64,000 bases of DNA from Trichomonas tenax. Its lineage: Eukaryota > Parabasalia > Trichomonadida > Trichomonadidae. The stretch is taken from positions 81,407 to 145,406 of the forward strand of contig JALKBU010000011.1 of assembly GCA_023091735.1 (NCBI GenBank), in the 5' to 3' direction. The notes beneath the pieces are model-generated. The model worked only from the letters and a program-made list of their open reading frames with translations. It did not search any database and was not told where the DNA came from. Shown here piece after piece: positions 21,526 through 31,830 of the stretch. The position numbers and the translations under genes were made by a program. The stretch's first letter is position 1. The number at the start of each line of letters is the position of its first letter.

Positions 21526-23200
21526 TGAAAAAATTGAATGTAGAATATTTCTGATATCACAATTGAAAAATAAGATAATATTTACGATTTTTATACATCG
21601 TTGGTGTTGTTTTTGTAATAAAAGTGAGAATTTAAATTTGACAAATAAGGATATTTGATGTTCCTATGCATAATAAAAAACGAATATTGTTGAAAGCAAA
21701 ACTGTAAAAGATTTTGTTAACTTTCTCAAAACTCTTTATAAATTCAATTGAATTTTTACTCAAAATTATTGCTATTAATTATTAATGGAACATAAATTTG
21801 CTATTTTGAGGACATTTTTGAGAGAATTGAGCCAAATTCAATTCTCCAAAAAGTCATCCCCAAAATCGCCAATCTTGATTCCTTGAATTGTTCAAACGGC
21901 TTTCCATAAAGATGAAATTCAATGTCATCACAATTTATTTCTAGCAACTCATTGAATTTGAATGTATTCTTTATGAATATTATGATACAGCATTTTTAAA
22001 TAAAATTATTGTTTGTAAACAGCGCTTTGTAAACAAATGGCTGTACTCATGAAGGCGTTCTTTTCACTATAAAAACTCCAACCTTTTCAATCGCTCACTA
22101 TCTTGATCTATAGAGCAATTAATTCTACACCTTCTAATCCTATTTGAAAAATTCAATTGATCAAAATTTTCAAATTGAATAAAAAGTAAAAATATCACAT
22201 TTTAAGTTACGCTACAATAATACATTATAAATTATCACTGAACATGTTAAAAAATTGAAAGGTTTTACGATTATTTTCCTCTCAAAACCCAAAAATTTCA
22301 AATACATTCTGAAAGAAAAGTTTCAATACGATAATCATCAAATATCGATGATTCACTTTGGCTATATATCTAGATATAATATTTTTAATTATTTTATTTA
22401 TTAACGATTTGAATATAAATATCTGTTGGTTATTATGTCTGTTTATTCAATTTCATTTCGTTATCGATTTTTGAAAAAATTTTCATTTATCAAACGGTTT
22501 CAAATTTTTGTTTCTCTATATATAGACATATCCTATTTAATCATAAACACGACAACCTTACGATTTTACTTCAAAAAAGAAAATATGATTTTCTATGTAG
22601 TTCTCTATCTATATCTTCACTTTCAAAATTTTTGATTGAAAATTTTTACATCAATTTCATTATGCTAAAAAATCAGTTTCATCTAATCACATTAATACTA
22701 TAGAAAGCTGTAGTTGTATAGATGCCAAATATATAATAAAAATTTATTTTTACACTTTTTACTGCGAAATTCGAAAAAAAAAAACACATTTCTTATCCTA
22801 TGGATAACCTTCGGAATTCGCTTTTTTGAAGGAAATTCCGAATGTTCCTTCGTATAATACTGTGATAATTCTGACAAAATTTTTGATTTCCAATTTCAGT
22901 TCTTTGGATAATACCTTTGGGAATCTAAATTTAGATATATTATTGGTTCTGCATTTATGTCTAAAGTTTGTTTTGATTTAAACTGTTAGGAAATTTTTTG
23001 AGAATAGAATATAAAAAACTCTGATGTATTTTAATGGAATTTCTAAAATTTAAATATTCAGGTTTTGCATTCGCGAAATCTTTCAGATTTTTTCAATAAT
23101 CTTCTGCGCAATCTGTGTAACACAATATAGGTATTACCAAAATATATGATTTAAGTAAAGTTCTTAAAAGTTACGGCAATGTTAAGGTTTTGTTGCAAAG
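21526..23200. other. Long AT-rich gene-free region
   Basis: About 1.7 kb without a convincing gene. It holds the upstream side of the kinase gene. A 69-codon plus-strand frame at 22,426-22,635 has the composition of random AT-rich DNA. The only clear structure is a small hairpin at 22,810-22,842. Confidence 0.5.
22810..22842. repeat. Short perfect inverted repeat (hairpin)
   Basis: TTCGGAATT (22,810-22,818) is followed after 15 bases by its exact reverse complement AATTCCGAA (22,834-22,842). The stem is 9 bp in an otherwise very AT-rich, gene-free region. Its function is unknown. Confidence 0.6.
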
Positions 23201-23249
23201 AAAAACATCCCGAGGAAATAAGGTTAAAATACTATATAATATATAGGAT

Positions 23250-23435
23250 CTATTTAGAACCATCTTTAGGCAGTATATCCACTCCAACCAGCTTGTTGAC
23301 GTATTTATATCTATAATCGAGATTTAATGCATTAATATATGTGATTCCTTTCTTTTGCTTGATGCCAAACGCTTCATGAATGTGCCAAAAGACAGCAAGG
23401 GCTAGTTTTGTCTCTTCAATTCGCTTCGATAACAT
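23250..23435 (-). pseudogene. Fragment of unknown protein in odd island, minus strand
   Basis: A 61-residue frame beginning at an ATG (MLSKRIEETKLALAVFWHIH) and ending GVDILPKDGSK. Its balanced amino-acid composition and less extreme AT content look coding rather than random. It overlaps the start of a plus-strand coding-like frame, so the two pieces were probably brought together by rearrangement. No family was recognised. Debris of a large mobile element (for example a Maverick/Polinton, abundant in T. vaginalis) is possible but unproven. Confidence 0.35.
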
Positions 23436-23439
23436 ATTT

Positions 23440-24172
23440 GATCTTCCCTTCAGATGGGTTAGGGGTCCTTCCCCTGTAAAAGCAGTTGGATTTAGGAGAT
23501 TTAAGATCGAACCGAAAAATCATGCTGTGGAATTTAAATACCGATTTGATTATTTAAAGGATGGTAAAATATTATCCAATACACATACAGTTTATTTGGA
23601 TTATGATGTTACAAAAGGGTATACTCCAGATGTTATTTCCGAGGAATTATGTGCGGATATTAACGAACAATTCGGATATTTAAAGGCCAACAGGGGCGTC
23701 GAAAATTAACCATTATGCTGTTTCTTTTACATATGACCATATAAATAATATTATTACATATAGCAGCAATTTTGCTCAAAAGCCACCAACCACCGAAAAT
23801 GTTGTCCAATTAAAAGTCACACAAGCTTCATGGAAATTCATCCGTATGATTTGTAACATTCCGGATATTAAAGTTAAACCAGAAGATTATGACGAAACAA
23901 TAAATTTCCTTGAAGAAACATTTTATAATATATTTAACCCGAACAACCTTATTGTACATGCCAATTTTAGTGCTGCCAAATTTTTTTATTTATGCCAAGT
24001 GAACGATTTTTATGACAAGCCTACAAAATTATACGATCCGCCAACTTTACAGTCAGATTTTACTATTTGGTTTACCACCGATGGTTCGACTAGGGTTGTC
24101 CCTTATTATTATAACTTTTACCTGGAGCTATCGTTCGTTTACAATCACACCTATAGTATCGACCGTTGTTAA
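23440..24172 (+). pseudogene. Frameshifted fragment of unknown, possibly mobile-element protein
   Basis: Two plus-strand frames join into one coding-like product. The first runs to about 23,700 (for example HAVEFKYRFDYLKDGKI). After a frameshift near 23,700 the reading continues in the next frame (INHYAVSFTYDHINN, then ASWKFIRMICNIPDIK) to a stop at 24,170-24,172. The joined product would be about 240 residues with many aromatic and beta-type segments. It is less AT-rich than the flanks. I do not recognise the family. Confidence 0.45.
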
Positions 24173-24179
24173 TTCAGAA

Positions 24180-24560
24180 GTGTACTCGAAATCAGAGAGG
24201 GATCCCATTTCCATTTTTCCCTTCCCCCTTTTCCCTTTTTCGCCACCAGGTAGCCCCGGAAACTGAGGCTGAGCCAACCTGTACTACCTTGTGATGTGAA
24301 ACGGGTAACATTCCGGTTTAAAACCTTTATATTATTTTAAAAGTTTTTGTGTCATTATGTTACGAGGTTACAGACTATAGCAACCTTATATTATCCCTGG
24401 TGATTATACTAGTATTATTATTGTAACATTGTAACAGGTTACATTATAAAGTATTTAGGATTATAATATGGTTTTATTTTCGGCTGAAACAGCCTGGAGT
24501 TAGCCCCTGGAATTTCTTAGGCGAAGTCAGAGGCCGAAGGCCAGAGACTAACAATTTTTT
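24180..24560. other. Pyrimidine-rich and GC-richer tail of the 23.2-24.6 kb island
   Basis: Contains a C/T-only run around 24,206-24,240, a GC-rich patch (GGTAGCCCCGGAAACTGAGG), several GTAACA/TGTTAC words including the mini-hairpin TGTAACAGGTTACA, and at the end GGCCGAAGGCCAGAGACTAA. This composition is unlike every other spacer in the window and looks like imported or element-derived DNA. Confidence 0.45.
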
Positions 24561-24921
24561 TACTTCAAAAAGATCTTTGAATTTTTAATTGTTCCGGATA
24601 AACATTTATCAAACTAAAGCATATATTACAATCTATAGACTTAATAGTATCTGGTTCGCCATATCACTTTCAGATACAATCATCTATTGCTTCATCTATG
24701 TATTCACTTTATCATTGATTTTGCCTTCACATTGTGTTTAGAATGAAATAGTATATTTATCGAAAATTTGATTTGAAAATTTCACATTGAGATGTGGATG
24801 AAATTGTGAATTTCCTCTCATGTTACTAAATCAAGCATTTTTAAAAGAAGATCTAGTGAATAGAGAAGAGGGAAAGTGGAATTGAATGATGTTTGAGAAA
24901 ATATAAAAAACAGTTTTTATT
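24561..24921. other. AT-rich spacer
   Basis: About 360 bases of ordinary AT-rich sequence with the 3' end of the ankyrin gene on the minus strand. I see no gene or repeat. Confidence 0.4.
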
Positions 24922-27249
24922 TCAGATTCCATCATCATCAGCGTTAGAGTTATCACCGCTATCAGGTATGTCACAGAGATCAGCAGCAATTCTCAGAAGT
25001 TCAGCACAGTATTTTCTTCCGTTTTTAACTGCATGCTGCAATGCTGTCATTCCTGTGCTATCAGTGATGTCTAAGTTGATTTTGAGATTTCTCGCCAAAG
25101 TTCTGATCGAACCGATTCTTCCTTTGATGGCGGCAACAATCAAAGCAGTACGTCCATATTTGTCCTGAATATTAAGATCTGTCTCCTCTCGAAGAGTCAG
25201 CATATGACAAATTTCAGAATTATCAGCTAAAACGGCTTTGTGAAGAGGAGTTTGCCCAAAGGCGTCTTGAGCGTTGATATCAGCGTTTCCTGGCTGAATC
25301 AAGAAACAAGCCATCTCGAATCTTCCACTCTCACATGCAACATGAAGAGGAGTGCGCAGATTGTGATCTCTCAAGTTTACATTGAGATCTTTGGATCTGT
25401 ATTGATACAAAATGCTGCCTAAAAGATAATGACCATATCTTGCAACATAGTGCATTGGTGACCATCCGATAGCGCTCTGCATGTTAACAAGTGTCTTTGG
25501 ATGCGTTGTTAGGAATTTAAGAATGTCAATATGAACAATTCTGTTCTGTTCTCTAATATAAACTTCTAACTTAACGTCACTTCCTTGATCACTTTTAACC
25601 ATATTCCTAACAAAGTGTGTTCCACATGAATCTGGATTTCTTGTAGCAATATGGATTGGAGCATCACCTTCATTGTTGAGAACATTTGGATCGATTGTTT
25701 CCGACGCACAAAGTGCTTTAACAACATCAAGGCAATTGTCAAGTGAACCGATATGAAGTGCGGTGTTTCCTTCAGAATCTTGAGCATTCAAGTCAAGTTT
25801 GTCTGATATCATTAATGTAACAATACTTGTTGCATCACTGTTATTTGCTGCAATGAGGAGAGCTGTATTTCCTTCTTTATCTCGTTTGTTTATATCAAGT
25901 TCTGGAACATTTAGAAGCTCATGAATTATTGTGAAATGGCCACTTTTTGCAGCAATAATTAAAGGTGTTCTTCCTTCGCTATCTGCAGAATTAACATCTA
26001 ATTGCTTCTTGGAAATGAAGCACTTCAAGACTTCTCTGCTGCCAACAATTGCAGCATATCTGAGAATATCTTCATTGATTTCAACTGAGTTGTTTTCAAT
26101 GCAAAACTTTAATAATCTGATGTTATTGCTTGAAACTATATTTTGCAAAATTGTTCCATATAAAGGAGAAATACCATTGAGATCATGAACATGCGATCTA
26201 AATATGTGTTGGAATAAGCTATAATGATGGAATAAAGCAGCAATTTGTAATGTGTTCGAAAAATCGCATTTTTGATTTTTCATGATATTAAAACAATCAA
26301 TTGAATTTCCTGCAACACAGAAATCAACTAAACCATTTCCTTTGTCATCTTTGAGACTGACATCGGCTCCTTTTTCTAATAATATATTAAAGCAGTCAAC
26401 AGCGTTGAAATATGCAGAATATTGAATTAATGTTGGATGATTTTGAATAAACCAACAAGGTTCGAAGCAATGCGGTGAAATTCTTTGGTTAATATCAAAT
26501 TTCGGCTTAGAAATGATATATTTTAATTTTATAGCGTTATTTGTTCGAATAATTTTTTCCATGCTGTTTTCATTGATAATCGTCTTCATCTGAGCATTCC
26601 ATAGCTCCCAATTGTTGTCTTTCAATGCTTCAAAGTTTGTCAAAAGCTCATTAAAGTGAGAAGGTAAATGTCGAGAAATATTTTCATAATCAACGATAGA
26701 ATGTAAGTGCCAAAAGAATGTTGGGTCTCCAATGAGTATTTGTGGCGCGAACCATTCGAACATTCTACATAAATGATATCTTCTCGATGAACAAGTTTTC
26801 CAAAAGTTGTTAATAATGACGACAAGCATCTTAATATCGAGTAAACCGATGTCTAAGCAATGTTTTAAGAGGCATAATCGACAAGAATGTAAAACAGAAT
26901 TTGCATTTGCTAAGTGAGAGTAAATTCCCCATTTGATCACTGCTCTACACATCCTTTTCTTCTCTTCTTCGTGGTTATTTATCAATTCTGCTGTTAATTT
27001 CGCAAGTTGTGGAATCGAAAGTGGCTGATATTCAGCTGCAAAGTAGACATTCGAAATGAATTGGTTGAAGTAATGTATGTCTTTGTAGTAAATCGTTTCT
27101 TTCAATAAAGGAATCGAATTTTCGATTTGTGTTGACTTCAAATTCATCAGTAAATTCTGCAATTGCGTTATATTTTCGATCTCTGCCGATTCCTGTTCAG
27201 TTGTCAATGAACTCCTTCTCAGAGGTTCGAAAAATTCGCGCATATTCAT
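24922..27249 (-). CDS. Large ankyrin-repeat protein
   Basis: Intact 775-residue gene. Two in-frame ATGs lie six bases apart at the start (MNMREFF). TCAAAAAAACAAA immediately upstream could be a degenerate initiator. Residues 1-280 form a helical, Cys/Trp-containing region without clear repeats, the arrangement usual for trichomonad ankyrin families. From about residue 280 to 760 run roughly 13-14 ankyrin units, the best with the full signature (EGRTPLIIAAKSGHFTIIHE, FGQTPLHKAVLADNSEICHM, YGRTALIVAAIKGRIGSIRT). The tail is short and acidic (DSGDNSNADDDGI). Ankyrin arrays bind other proteins; the partner is unknown and no enzymatic domain is visible. Confidence 0.92.
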   Translation of the reverse strand: MNMREFFEPLRRSSLTTEQESAEIENITQLQNLLMNLKSTQIENSIPLLKETIYYKDIHYFNQFISNVYFAAEYQPLSIPQLAKLTAELINNHEEEKKRMCRAVIKWGIYSHLANANSVLHSCRLCLLKHCLDIGLLDIKMLVVIINNFWKTCSSRRYHLCRMFEWFAPQILIGDPTFFWHLHSIVDYENISRHLPSHFNELLTNFEALKDNNWELWNAQMKTIINENSMEKIIRTNNAIKLKYIISKPKFDINQRISPHCFEPCWFIQNHPTLIQYSAYFNAVDCFNILLEKGADVSLKDDKGNGLVDFCVAGNSIDCFNIMKNQKCDFSNTLQIAALFHHYSLFQHIFRSHVHDLNGISPLYGTILQNIVSSNNIRLLKFCIENNSVEINEDILRYAAIVGSREVLKCFISKKQLDVNSADSEGRTPLIIAAKSGHFTIIHELLNVPELDINKRDKEGNTALLIAANNSDATSIVTLMISDKLDLNAQDSEGNTALHIGSLDNCLDVVKALCASETIDPNVLNNEGDAPIHIATRNPDSCGTHFVRNMVKSDQGSDVKLEVYIREQNRIVHIDILKFLTTHPKTLVNMQSAIGWSPMHYVARYGHYLLGSILYQYRSKDLNVNLRDHNLRTPLHVACESGRFEMACFLIQPGNADINAQDAFGQTPLHKAVLADNSEICHMLTLREETDLNIQDKYGRTALIVAAIKGRIGSIRTLARNLKINLDITDSTGMTALQHAVKNGRKYCAELLRIAADLCDIPDSGDNSNADDDGI

Positions 27250-27872
27250 TTTGTTTTTTTGATTTTTTTTATGATAAATTTCGAGTTTAATTTTATATGA
27301 AATATAAGATCTCTACATCATCAAACCTCATTTCGCTTTAATTTATTCGCTCAATTTTATAATTATTATTATTTCAATTTCGAAAATCCAAATTTAACCT
27401 ATATAAAATAAAGATTTCTAATATACATCTTGAATGAAATATATTTATAGAGTTATTAATCCAATTTATGAAAACTGATTTATTAAAAATATCAATATCA
27501 AAATTGTTGTGTGTGAATTAGAATTCATATAATGAGTTTAATCTTTGAATGCAAATTGTTAATTCAAATAGAGTAAATTTAATCAAATTTGATAAGTGCA
27601 ATTCTAGAATAAAGCAGTTAAATATGGGTGTAATCATATCGATATAGATTTGGAAGTTGTAAATGAAAATGTGAGATTCACAATTAATAAACGGTGAAGT
27701 TACCTTAGAATGTAAGAATCGAATATAGGTAGGGAATAGTCTATATTTTTATGAGTATTTTTATAACCAACAAATCAAAAATAAAATATGTAATATTTGT
27801 GCAACTAACAATAAAAAAGAATAATGAACATTATCTTTCTGTAGCGCAAAATGAATGAATTATTAAAAGACT
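27250..27872. other. AT-rich spacer between minus-strand genes
   Basis: About 620 bases of AT-rich sequence holding the upstream region of the ankyrin gene. No ORF, hairpin or repeat of note was found. Confidence 0.45.
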
Positions 27873-28151
27873 TCAGTCCGAAATTTGGCTTTCGATTGCT
27901 TTGAGAATTGCCTCGTATTCTTTCGCCTCCTCTGGATCAATCGGATCATCATCGTCCGAACTCAATTTATCCATGATTTCTTTGACGGATTTATCCAAAA
28001 ATTGAGATTCTGCGGCATTATTTTTTTCTTTTAAGTTCTGTGAGTCCTTTCTGTCGAAAATCAGTTTATGTTCTGACTTTGGACCAGGTTTTAGCGGCAC
28101 AAGTTCCTCTTGGTTCTTGTCATTTCCGCAAAGTGAGCAAACAGCGCCCAT
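27873..28151 (-). CDS. Small acylated membrane-anchor protein, unknown function
   Basis: A 92-residue protein beginning MGAVCSLCGN. Gly2 with Ser6 fits the N-myristoylation consensus, and Cys5 and Cys8 are well placed for palmitoylation, so attachment to the cytoplasmic face of a membrane is predicted. The rest is charged and partly helical, with an acidic patch SSDDDDPIDPEEAKEYE and a C-terminal helix EAILKAIESQI. The layout resembles small acylated adaptors such as LAMTOR1, but no orthology can be claimed. TTGACAAAA lies just upstream of the start, and a TTTACATGGCAAT word (28,175-28,187) lies 24 bases further up, related to the motif cluster at 19.5 kb. Confidence 0.65.
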   Translation of the reverse strand: MGAVCSLCGNDKNQEELVPLKPGPKSEHKLIFDRKDSQNLKEKNNAAESQFLDKSVKEIMDKLSSDDDDPIDPEEAKEYEAILKAIESQISD

Positions 28152-28174
28152 TTTTTAATTTTGACAAAATTTGT

Positions 28175-28187
28175 TTACATGGCAATT
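28175..28187 (-). promoter_or_regulatory. CATG-centred motif upstream of small acylated protein gene
   Basis: On the minus strand this reads ATTGCCATGTAAA, one change from words in the 19.5 kb cluster. It is 24 bases upstream of the start codon. Confidence 0.4.
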
Positions 28188-28383
28188 AATTTTAATCTCA
28201 GTGTTTTTTCATTTCACACCCTATTGATATATGAAATTGAATAATTATGAAAATATAACTTCAGCCCTATTGAAACATGAAGTTTTGAACTGATATTATA
28301 ACATATTTATATTCAAACTAATAATTTGCGTTTTAAATGATAATTTGGTTTCATAACATTACAAATAATAAGATATAACAAAT

Positions 28384-29253
28384 CTATAAGTTGGAATATT
28401 CTTCTTGTTGTTGATTAAATTGTTGATATTCTTTAATTGCAGCCTTTAGCTGCTGATTAGCAGCAATAAGATCTTTTCTTTCTTTGTCAGCCTTAATGAA
28501 CTCTTGTTTCATCACTGTTAACGCTTGTCTCAAAGTATTAATTGAATTATTGAGATCTTCGCGTTCTATAATATAGTTAGCATTGCACTCATCTATGGCA
28601 TCTGCACGCTGCTGTAAAACAGCAATTCTCGCTTGTAAATCTTTAATTGTTTGATCCTTCGCTTCAAATTCTTGTTTGTGGACAATTTTCTGCTCTGATT
28701 TACTGCTGAACTCCTTTTGCATAGAAATTATCGTTGTTTGCATTAACTGAAGTTGTTGTGATAAAGAAAGTTCATCAATGTTATTAAAGAATCCTTTCAA
28801 AGACTCAGAGAGGTCCGTTCCGTACTCTTTTTCTTTCATGGAATTCTCTAAAACAAGAAGAGATTGAAGGATTTCGTTGCACATTTGCTTATTTTGAACG
28901 GCCGATGACTGATTTTCTTGCGATATTTTCTCCATTTCCTCTTTTTCTCGATTGAATTTGTCTCTTTCGTTCTGAAATGTTTGGAGTTTCTTTTCCGAAT
29001 TTATTAATTGTGTTTTTAACAATTCAATTTCGCGTGTTTGCTTAAAAATCTTTTGTGAAATCTCCTTTGATGACGAAACTGTGTTAGTTGTAAGCGATTG
29101 GATGTATTTTTGGCAATCTTCTCGGAATTTCGAATGCGTTGCCTTCAAAGCGGTTAATTCAGCTGTCAGATCCCGAATAGTCTGATATAAATACGCATTT
29201 TCAGCTTCGAGTGTTGCGTTTCTGTCAACTATTTGTTGTATTTCATCATTCAT
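28384..29253 (-). CDS. Coiled-coil protein, unknown function
   Basis: A 289-residue protein that is almost entirely long helix with heptad spacing and many Gln/Glu/Lys (IQQIVDRNATLEAENAYLY, QTREIELLKTQLINSEKKL, LQARIAVLQQRADAID). There is no signal peptide, membrane segment or globular domain. Proteins of this type act as structural rods, in trichomonads often in the cytoskeleton, but nothing here shows the location. The start ATG at 29,253 is preceded by an exact 15-base motif at 29,299-29,313. Length and continuous heptads argue for an intact gene. Confidence 0.78.
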   Translation of the reverse strand: MNDEIQQIVDRNATLEAENAYLYQTIRDLTAELTALKATHSKFREDCQKYIQSLTTNTVSSSKEISQKIFKQTREIELLKTQLINSEKKLQTFQNERDKFNREKEEMEKISQENQSSAVQNKQMCNEILQSLLVLENSMKEKEYGTDLSESLKGFFNNIDELSLSQQLQLMQTTIISMQKEFSSKSEQKIVHKQEFEAKDQTIKDLQARIAVLQQRADAIDECNANYIIEREDLNNSINTLRQALTVMKQEFIKADKERKDLIAANQQLKAAIKEYQQFNQQQEEYSNL

Positions 29254-29289
29254 CTGTTTATATCGTTTAGATTTTCCACTTTACGCTCA

Positions 29290-29314
29290 TTTTTGACATT
29301 TTACATGACAAAAA
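29290..29314 (-). promoter_or_regulatory. TTTTGTCATGTAAAA motif upstream of coiled-coil gene
   Basis: On the minus strand 29,299-29,313 reads TTTTGTCATGTAAAA, followed by AATGTCAAAAA (29,290-29,300). It sits about 46 bases upstream of the start codon. The same 15-mer occurs at 40,803-40,817. Confidence 0.5.
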
Positions 29315-31124
29315 TAATCGAAAATCTCTTCAAATTTGATTTTCTCATAGCTCATGATATAGTCAATGTTGGCCTTGTGTAGACTATAGATAAATTGAAT
29401 TTTAGGGATGTCCGAAAAGTTAAAGTATTTTTTGGGCTCTGCCTGAACTTAAAATATCAGGGTTAGCCGATTTATAATGGGGATAATTTTCCCCTTTTTA
29501 ACAAATAAACCCCCTTTCTTGATCATTCTATAACCCCTTTTTAGTTGGCTCAACCCCTTTAAATACGTGTTTCTACAGCAAAAAGATTTGATCCCCTAAC
29601 TTTTTTTCGATTTTCGGGGCAGTTTTCGAAAAAATACGTTTTTTCAGTGTTCTCAATTTTTGAATGGTTTTGAGAGGCCCGAAAAACTTTAAAACCTCAG
29701 AGAAAACGTTTAAAATTAATTTTAGTGGGAATTGTCTTTCCTCGTTTAAGCACAAATATGATGGATCTCAAATACCTTCTTATAGGATAGCCAATTTATA
29801 TAACAAAAGATGTTTAATCCAAAAAACTATCACAATTTTGTAATTAGATCCTTATTTTACTTGTGTTTATCTGCGATCGTAAGGCAGATCAGATAGAAAG
29901 TACTTCAAGACAAAACAAGAGCTTTTTGAGGAAAGGAAAAATTTAATTTTCACATATTCCAATGCACTTCCCTTCTCTTCAATTCCATTCACTTTGCAGA
30001 ACAAATTTAAATCATAATACCATGGATCCAAATAGACTCGTCACTTTTTGTTTTCGAACCTTAAAGAGTTTTTCGTCCTCCCCAAAAGTTTACATCAATA
30101 ACGTATATTTTCGAACATCCTTAAAAGGAATTATATGCAAAATGAAAATAATTAGATGCACGGAACATTTTATTACAATCCGGTAATGCCGAATAAAGTC
30201 CATCAAATATGTTAATAAAGTTAAAAACAGCATCAATAAAAGGAGGGTAACTCCCCTTCTTTCGGGAAACAGGCCTCCATATTTGGGCTGTAGCTCTATG
30301 TGTCCCACCTAACAAATTTATGAACGGGGCTCGAGGGAAAAGAAATTACCAATCTTGCTCTCTATAGAATCGAAGTTTTAAATGCGGCCAAAACACGGAA
30401 ATACACCCCACCTTGATATATCTTTCATGCATGTATGCTACCATTCATAAAAAATCCTTTAATAGATAATATTTATGTGTAATATCAATTTGATCTACTA
30501 CAAAAATAATGAAAATTGCACAAAATATTCACGAATTCATATAAAATACCGACTTTAATGCGAATTCACATCTACTAAGACTTTAAATCCTAAGCTTAAT
30601 CATTTTGATTTTATTTGATTCTTTTAAGATGACTCACATGTGGCATTTGGATGCATCTCAACTTATTGATAAGATGTAATTGATTTTTGTGAGATGTCAG
30701 ATTTGTGTGAATTTGCCTCTTTCTATTTGACTACAATAGGTGCTTCAACGACTATACAGGCTGTTATAAATCATCAATTCATTGGAGATTTAAATCATTT
30801 TTTAGATTATTTATCATGATAATTAATTCGACTTCTTTAATTTTGAGAAAATGCGGTATAATTTCATTTCTTATTGCAAATGCAGGCAAAATGGAGATAA
30901 TATTTAGGTTTGGAAAGAAATGTATCAATTATGAAAAATAATATTTGTGAAAATTCAGAATATGGATAAAGTGTATAAAATATATCATTATGCTAACAAC
31001 TTGTGAGATTGATTTTATGTGAAAAGTTGTGCAAATATTTCGAAGAATAAAAGATTGTGTGTAGTTTTATTATTTTATAACAGCACAATGAGCCCTCCGT
31101 TTCTTTGACATAATATTGTATGAT
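29315..31124. other. Long gene-free region with CCCCTTT words and possible decayed ORF
   Basis: About 1.8 kb. Between 29,480 and 29,562 the word ACCCC(C)TTT or CCCCTTTTT occurs four times with starts 20-23 bases apart. Around 30,121-30,330 the composition is less AT-rich, and a minus-strand frame (HRATAQIWRPVSRKKG, then FIDAVFNFINIFDGLYSALP) looks coding-like but has no proper start and is interrupted near 30,120. It may be a relic of a mobile element. The rest is featureless AT-rich DNA. Confidence 0.4.
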
Positions 31125-31529
31125 TTATGCGAATGACTCTTTGATTGACTCCAAATAGGTATTGGCAGCAGGAACGAGTCTTGCTGTTGTCGCTGGGAGT
31201 TCAAAAGAGAAGAGCAACACAATTAGCTTCTTTCCTTCGGTGCGTTGGCTCTTAATCATGCAGAATCCATCTGTTTTCTTCGTATTGAGGTCTGCGCGGC
31301 CGTACATAAGTCCTTCGTAGAATCTGTGGACATGAAAGTGAAGCCCATTGTATGTTATGCCAGATTTAACTGTTTCATCGAAATCTTTGAACAAATCCAG
31401 CCAAGTTGTGATTTCTTCTGGTTTAACATCTGTTGTGAAAATAAGGTTCGTTCCGTCTTCAGTGAATAAGACAAAGTTTGTCCATTCTGGATTTGATTGT
31501 TTGATTTGTTCAATTGTTGGAGCAGTCAT
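31125..31529 (-). CDS. Profilin-like actin-monomer-binding protein
   Basis: A 134-residue protein; the true start is the ATG at 31,529 (MTAPTIEQIKQ), since the codon before it is TTG. Length and strand pattern fit profilin: an N-terminal amphipathic helix, a central sheet with GITYNGLHFHVHRF followed by a YGRADL turn, a KTDGFCMIKS strand, an IVLLFSFELP strand and a C-terminal helix (VPAANTYLESIKESFA). Profilin binds G-actin and poly-proline and promotes filament growth; trichomonads depend on actin for amoeboid spreading. Conservation is low, as usual for divergent protist profilins, so a related roadblock-like or profilin-fold protein is the main alternative. TCAAATTTTTTG lies directly before the ATG. 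Confidence 0.6.
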   Translation of the reverse strand: MTAPTIEQIKQSNPEWTNFVLFTEDGTNLIFTTDVKPEEITTWLDLFKDFDETVKSGITYNGLHFHVHRFYEGLMYGRADLNTKKTDGFCMIKSQRTEGKKLIVLLFSFELPATTARLVPAANTYLESIKESFA

Positions 31530-31625
31530 CAAAAAATTTGATTTTATATATTAAAATCGGTGTTAATCCCTGTTTAATTTTATTGATTTTTCTTGTAAAA
31601 TGTATTATTGTCAATGTTTTTCATT

Positions 31626-31830
31626 TAATGAGGGCTTTGTAGATTATTCAAAATTTTGGTGTAATGACCCGTTTATTTTTTTATTGAAGGAGTTGTAGAG
31701 CATTGAAAAAATAGTGTTAGAACCTTTTTATTATCTTGACTTATTTTTCATATTACGCATATTATTTCCACAATTTTTGATTTAAAGAGGGATTTGTAGA
31801 CCATTCAAAATTATCCTTAATTTTTAATGA
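31626..31830. repeat. Degenerate repeated words upstream of profilin-like gene
   Basis: GAGGGCTTTGTAGATTATTC (about 31,630) and GAGGGATTTGTAGACCATTC (about 31,787) are near identical, and both continue AAAATT. A weaker copy, GAAGGAGTTGTAGAGCATTG, lies at about 31,686. The sequence between them is not clearly repeated. It lies 5' of a minus-strand gene, like the array at 16 kb, but the unit is unrelated. Confidence 0.5.

Noticed and set aside
22426..22635. 69-codon plus-strand ORF
   Set aside because: Phe, Tyr, Ile and Leu dominate, as in any translated AT-rich spacer; there is no motif.
24206..24240. Pyrimidine tract considered as a telomere-like or satellite repeat
   Set aside because: There is no regular unit; it is a simple C/T-rich run.
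29573..29755. 60-codon minus-strand ORF
   Set aside because: Its Lys/Phe-rich low-complexity composition fits spacer DNA, and there is no neighbouring continuation.
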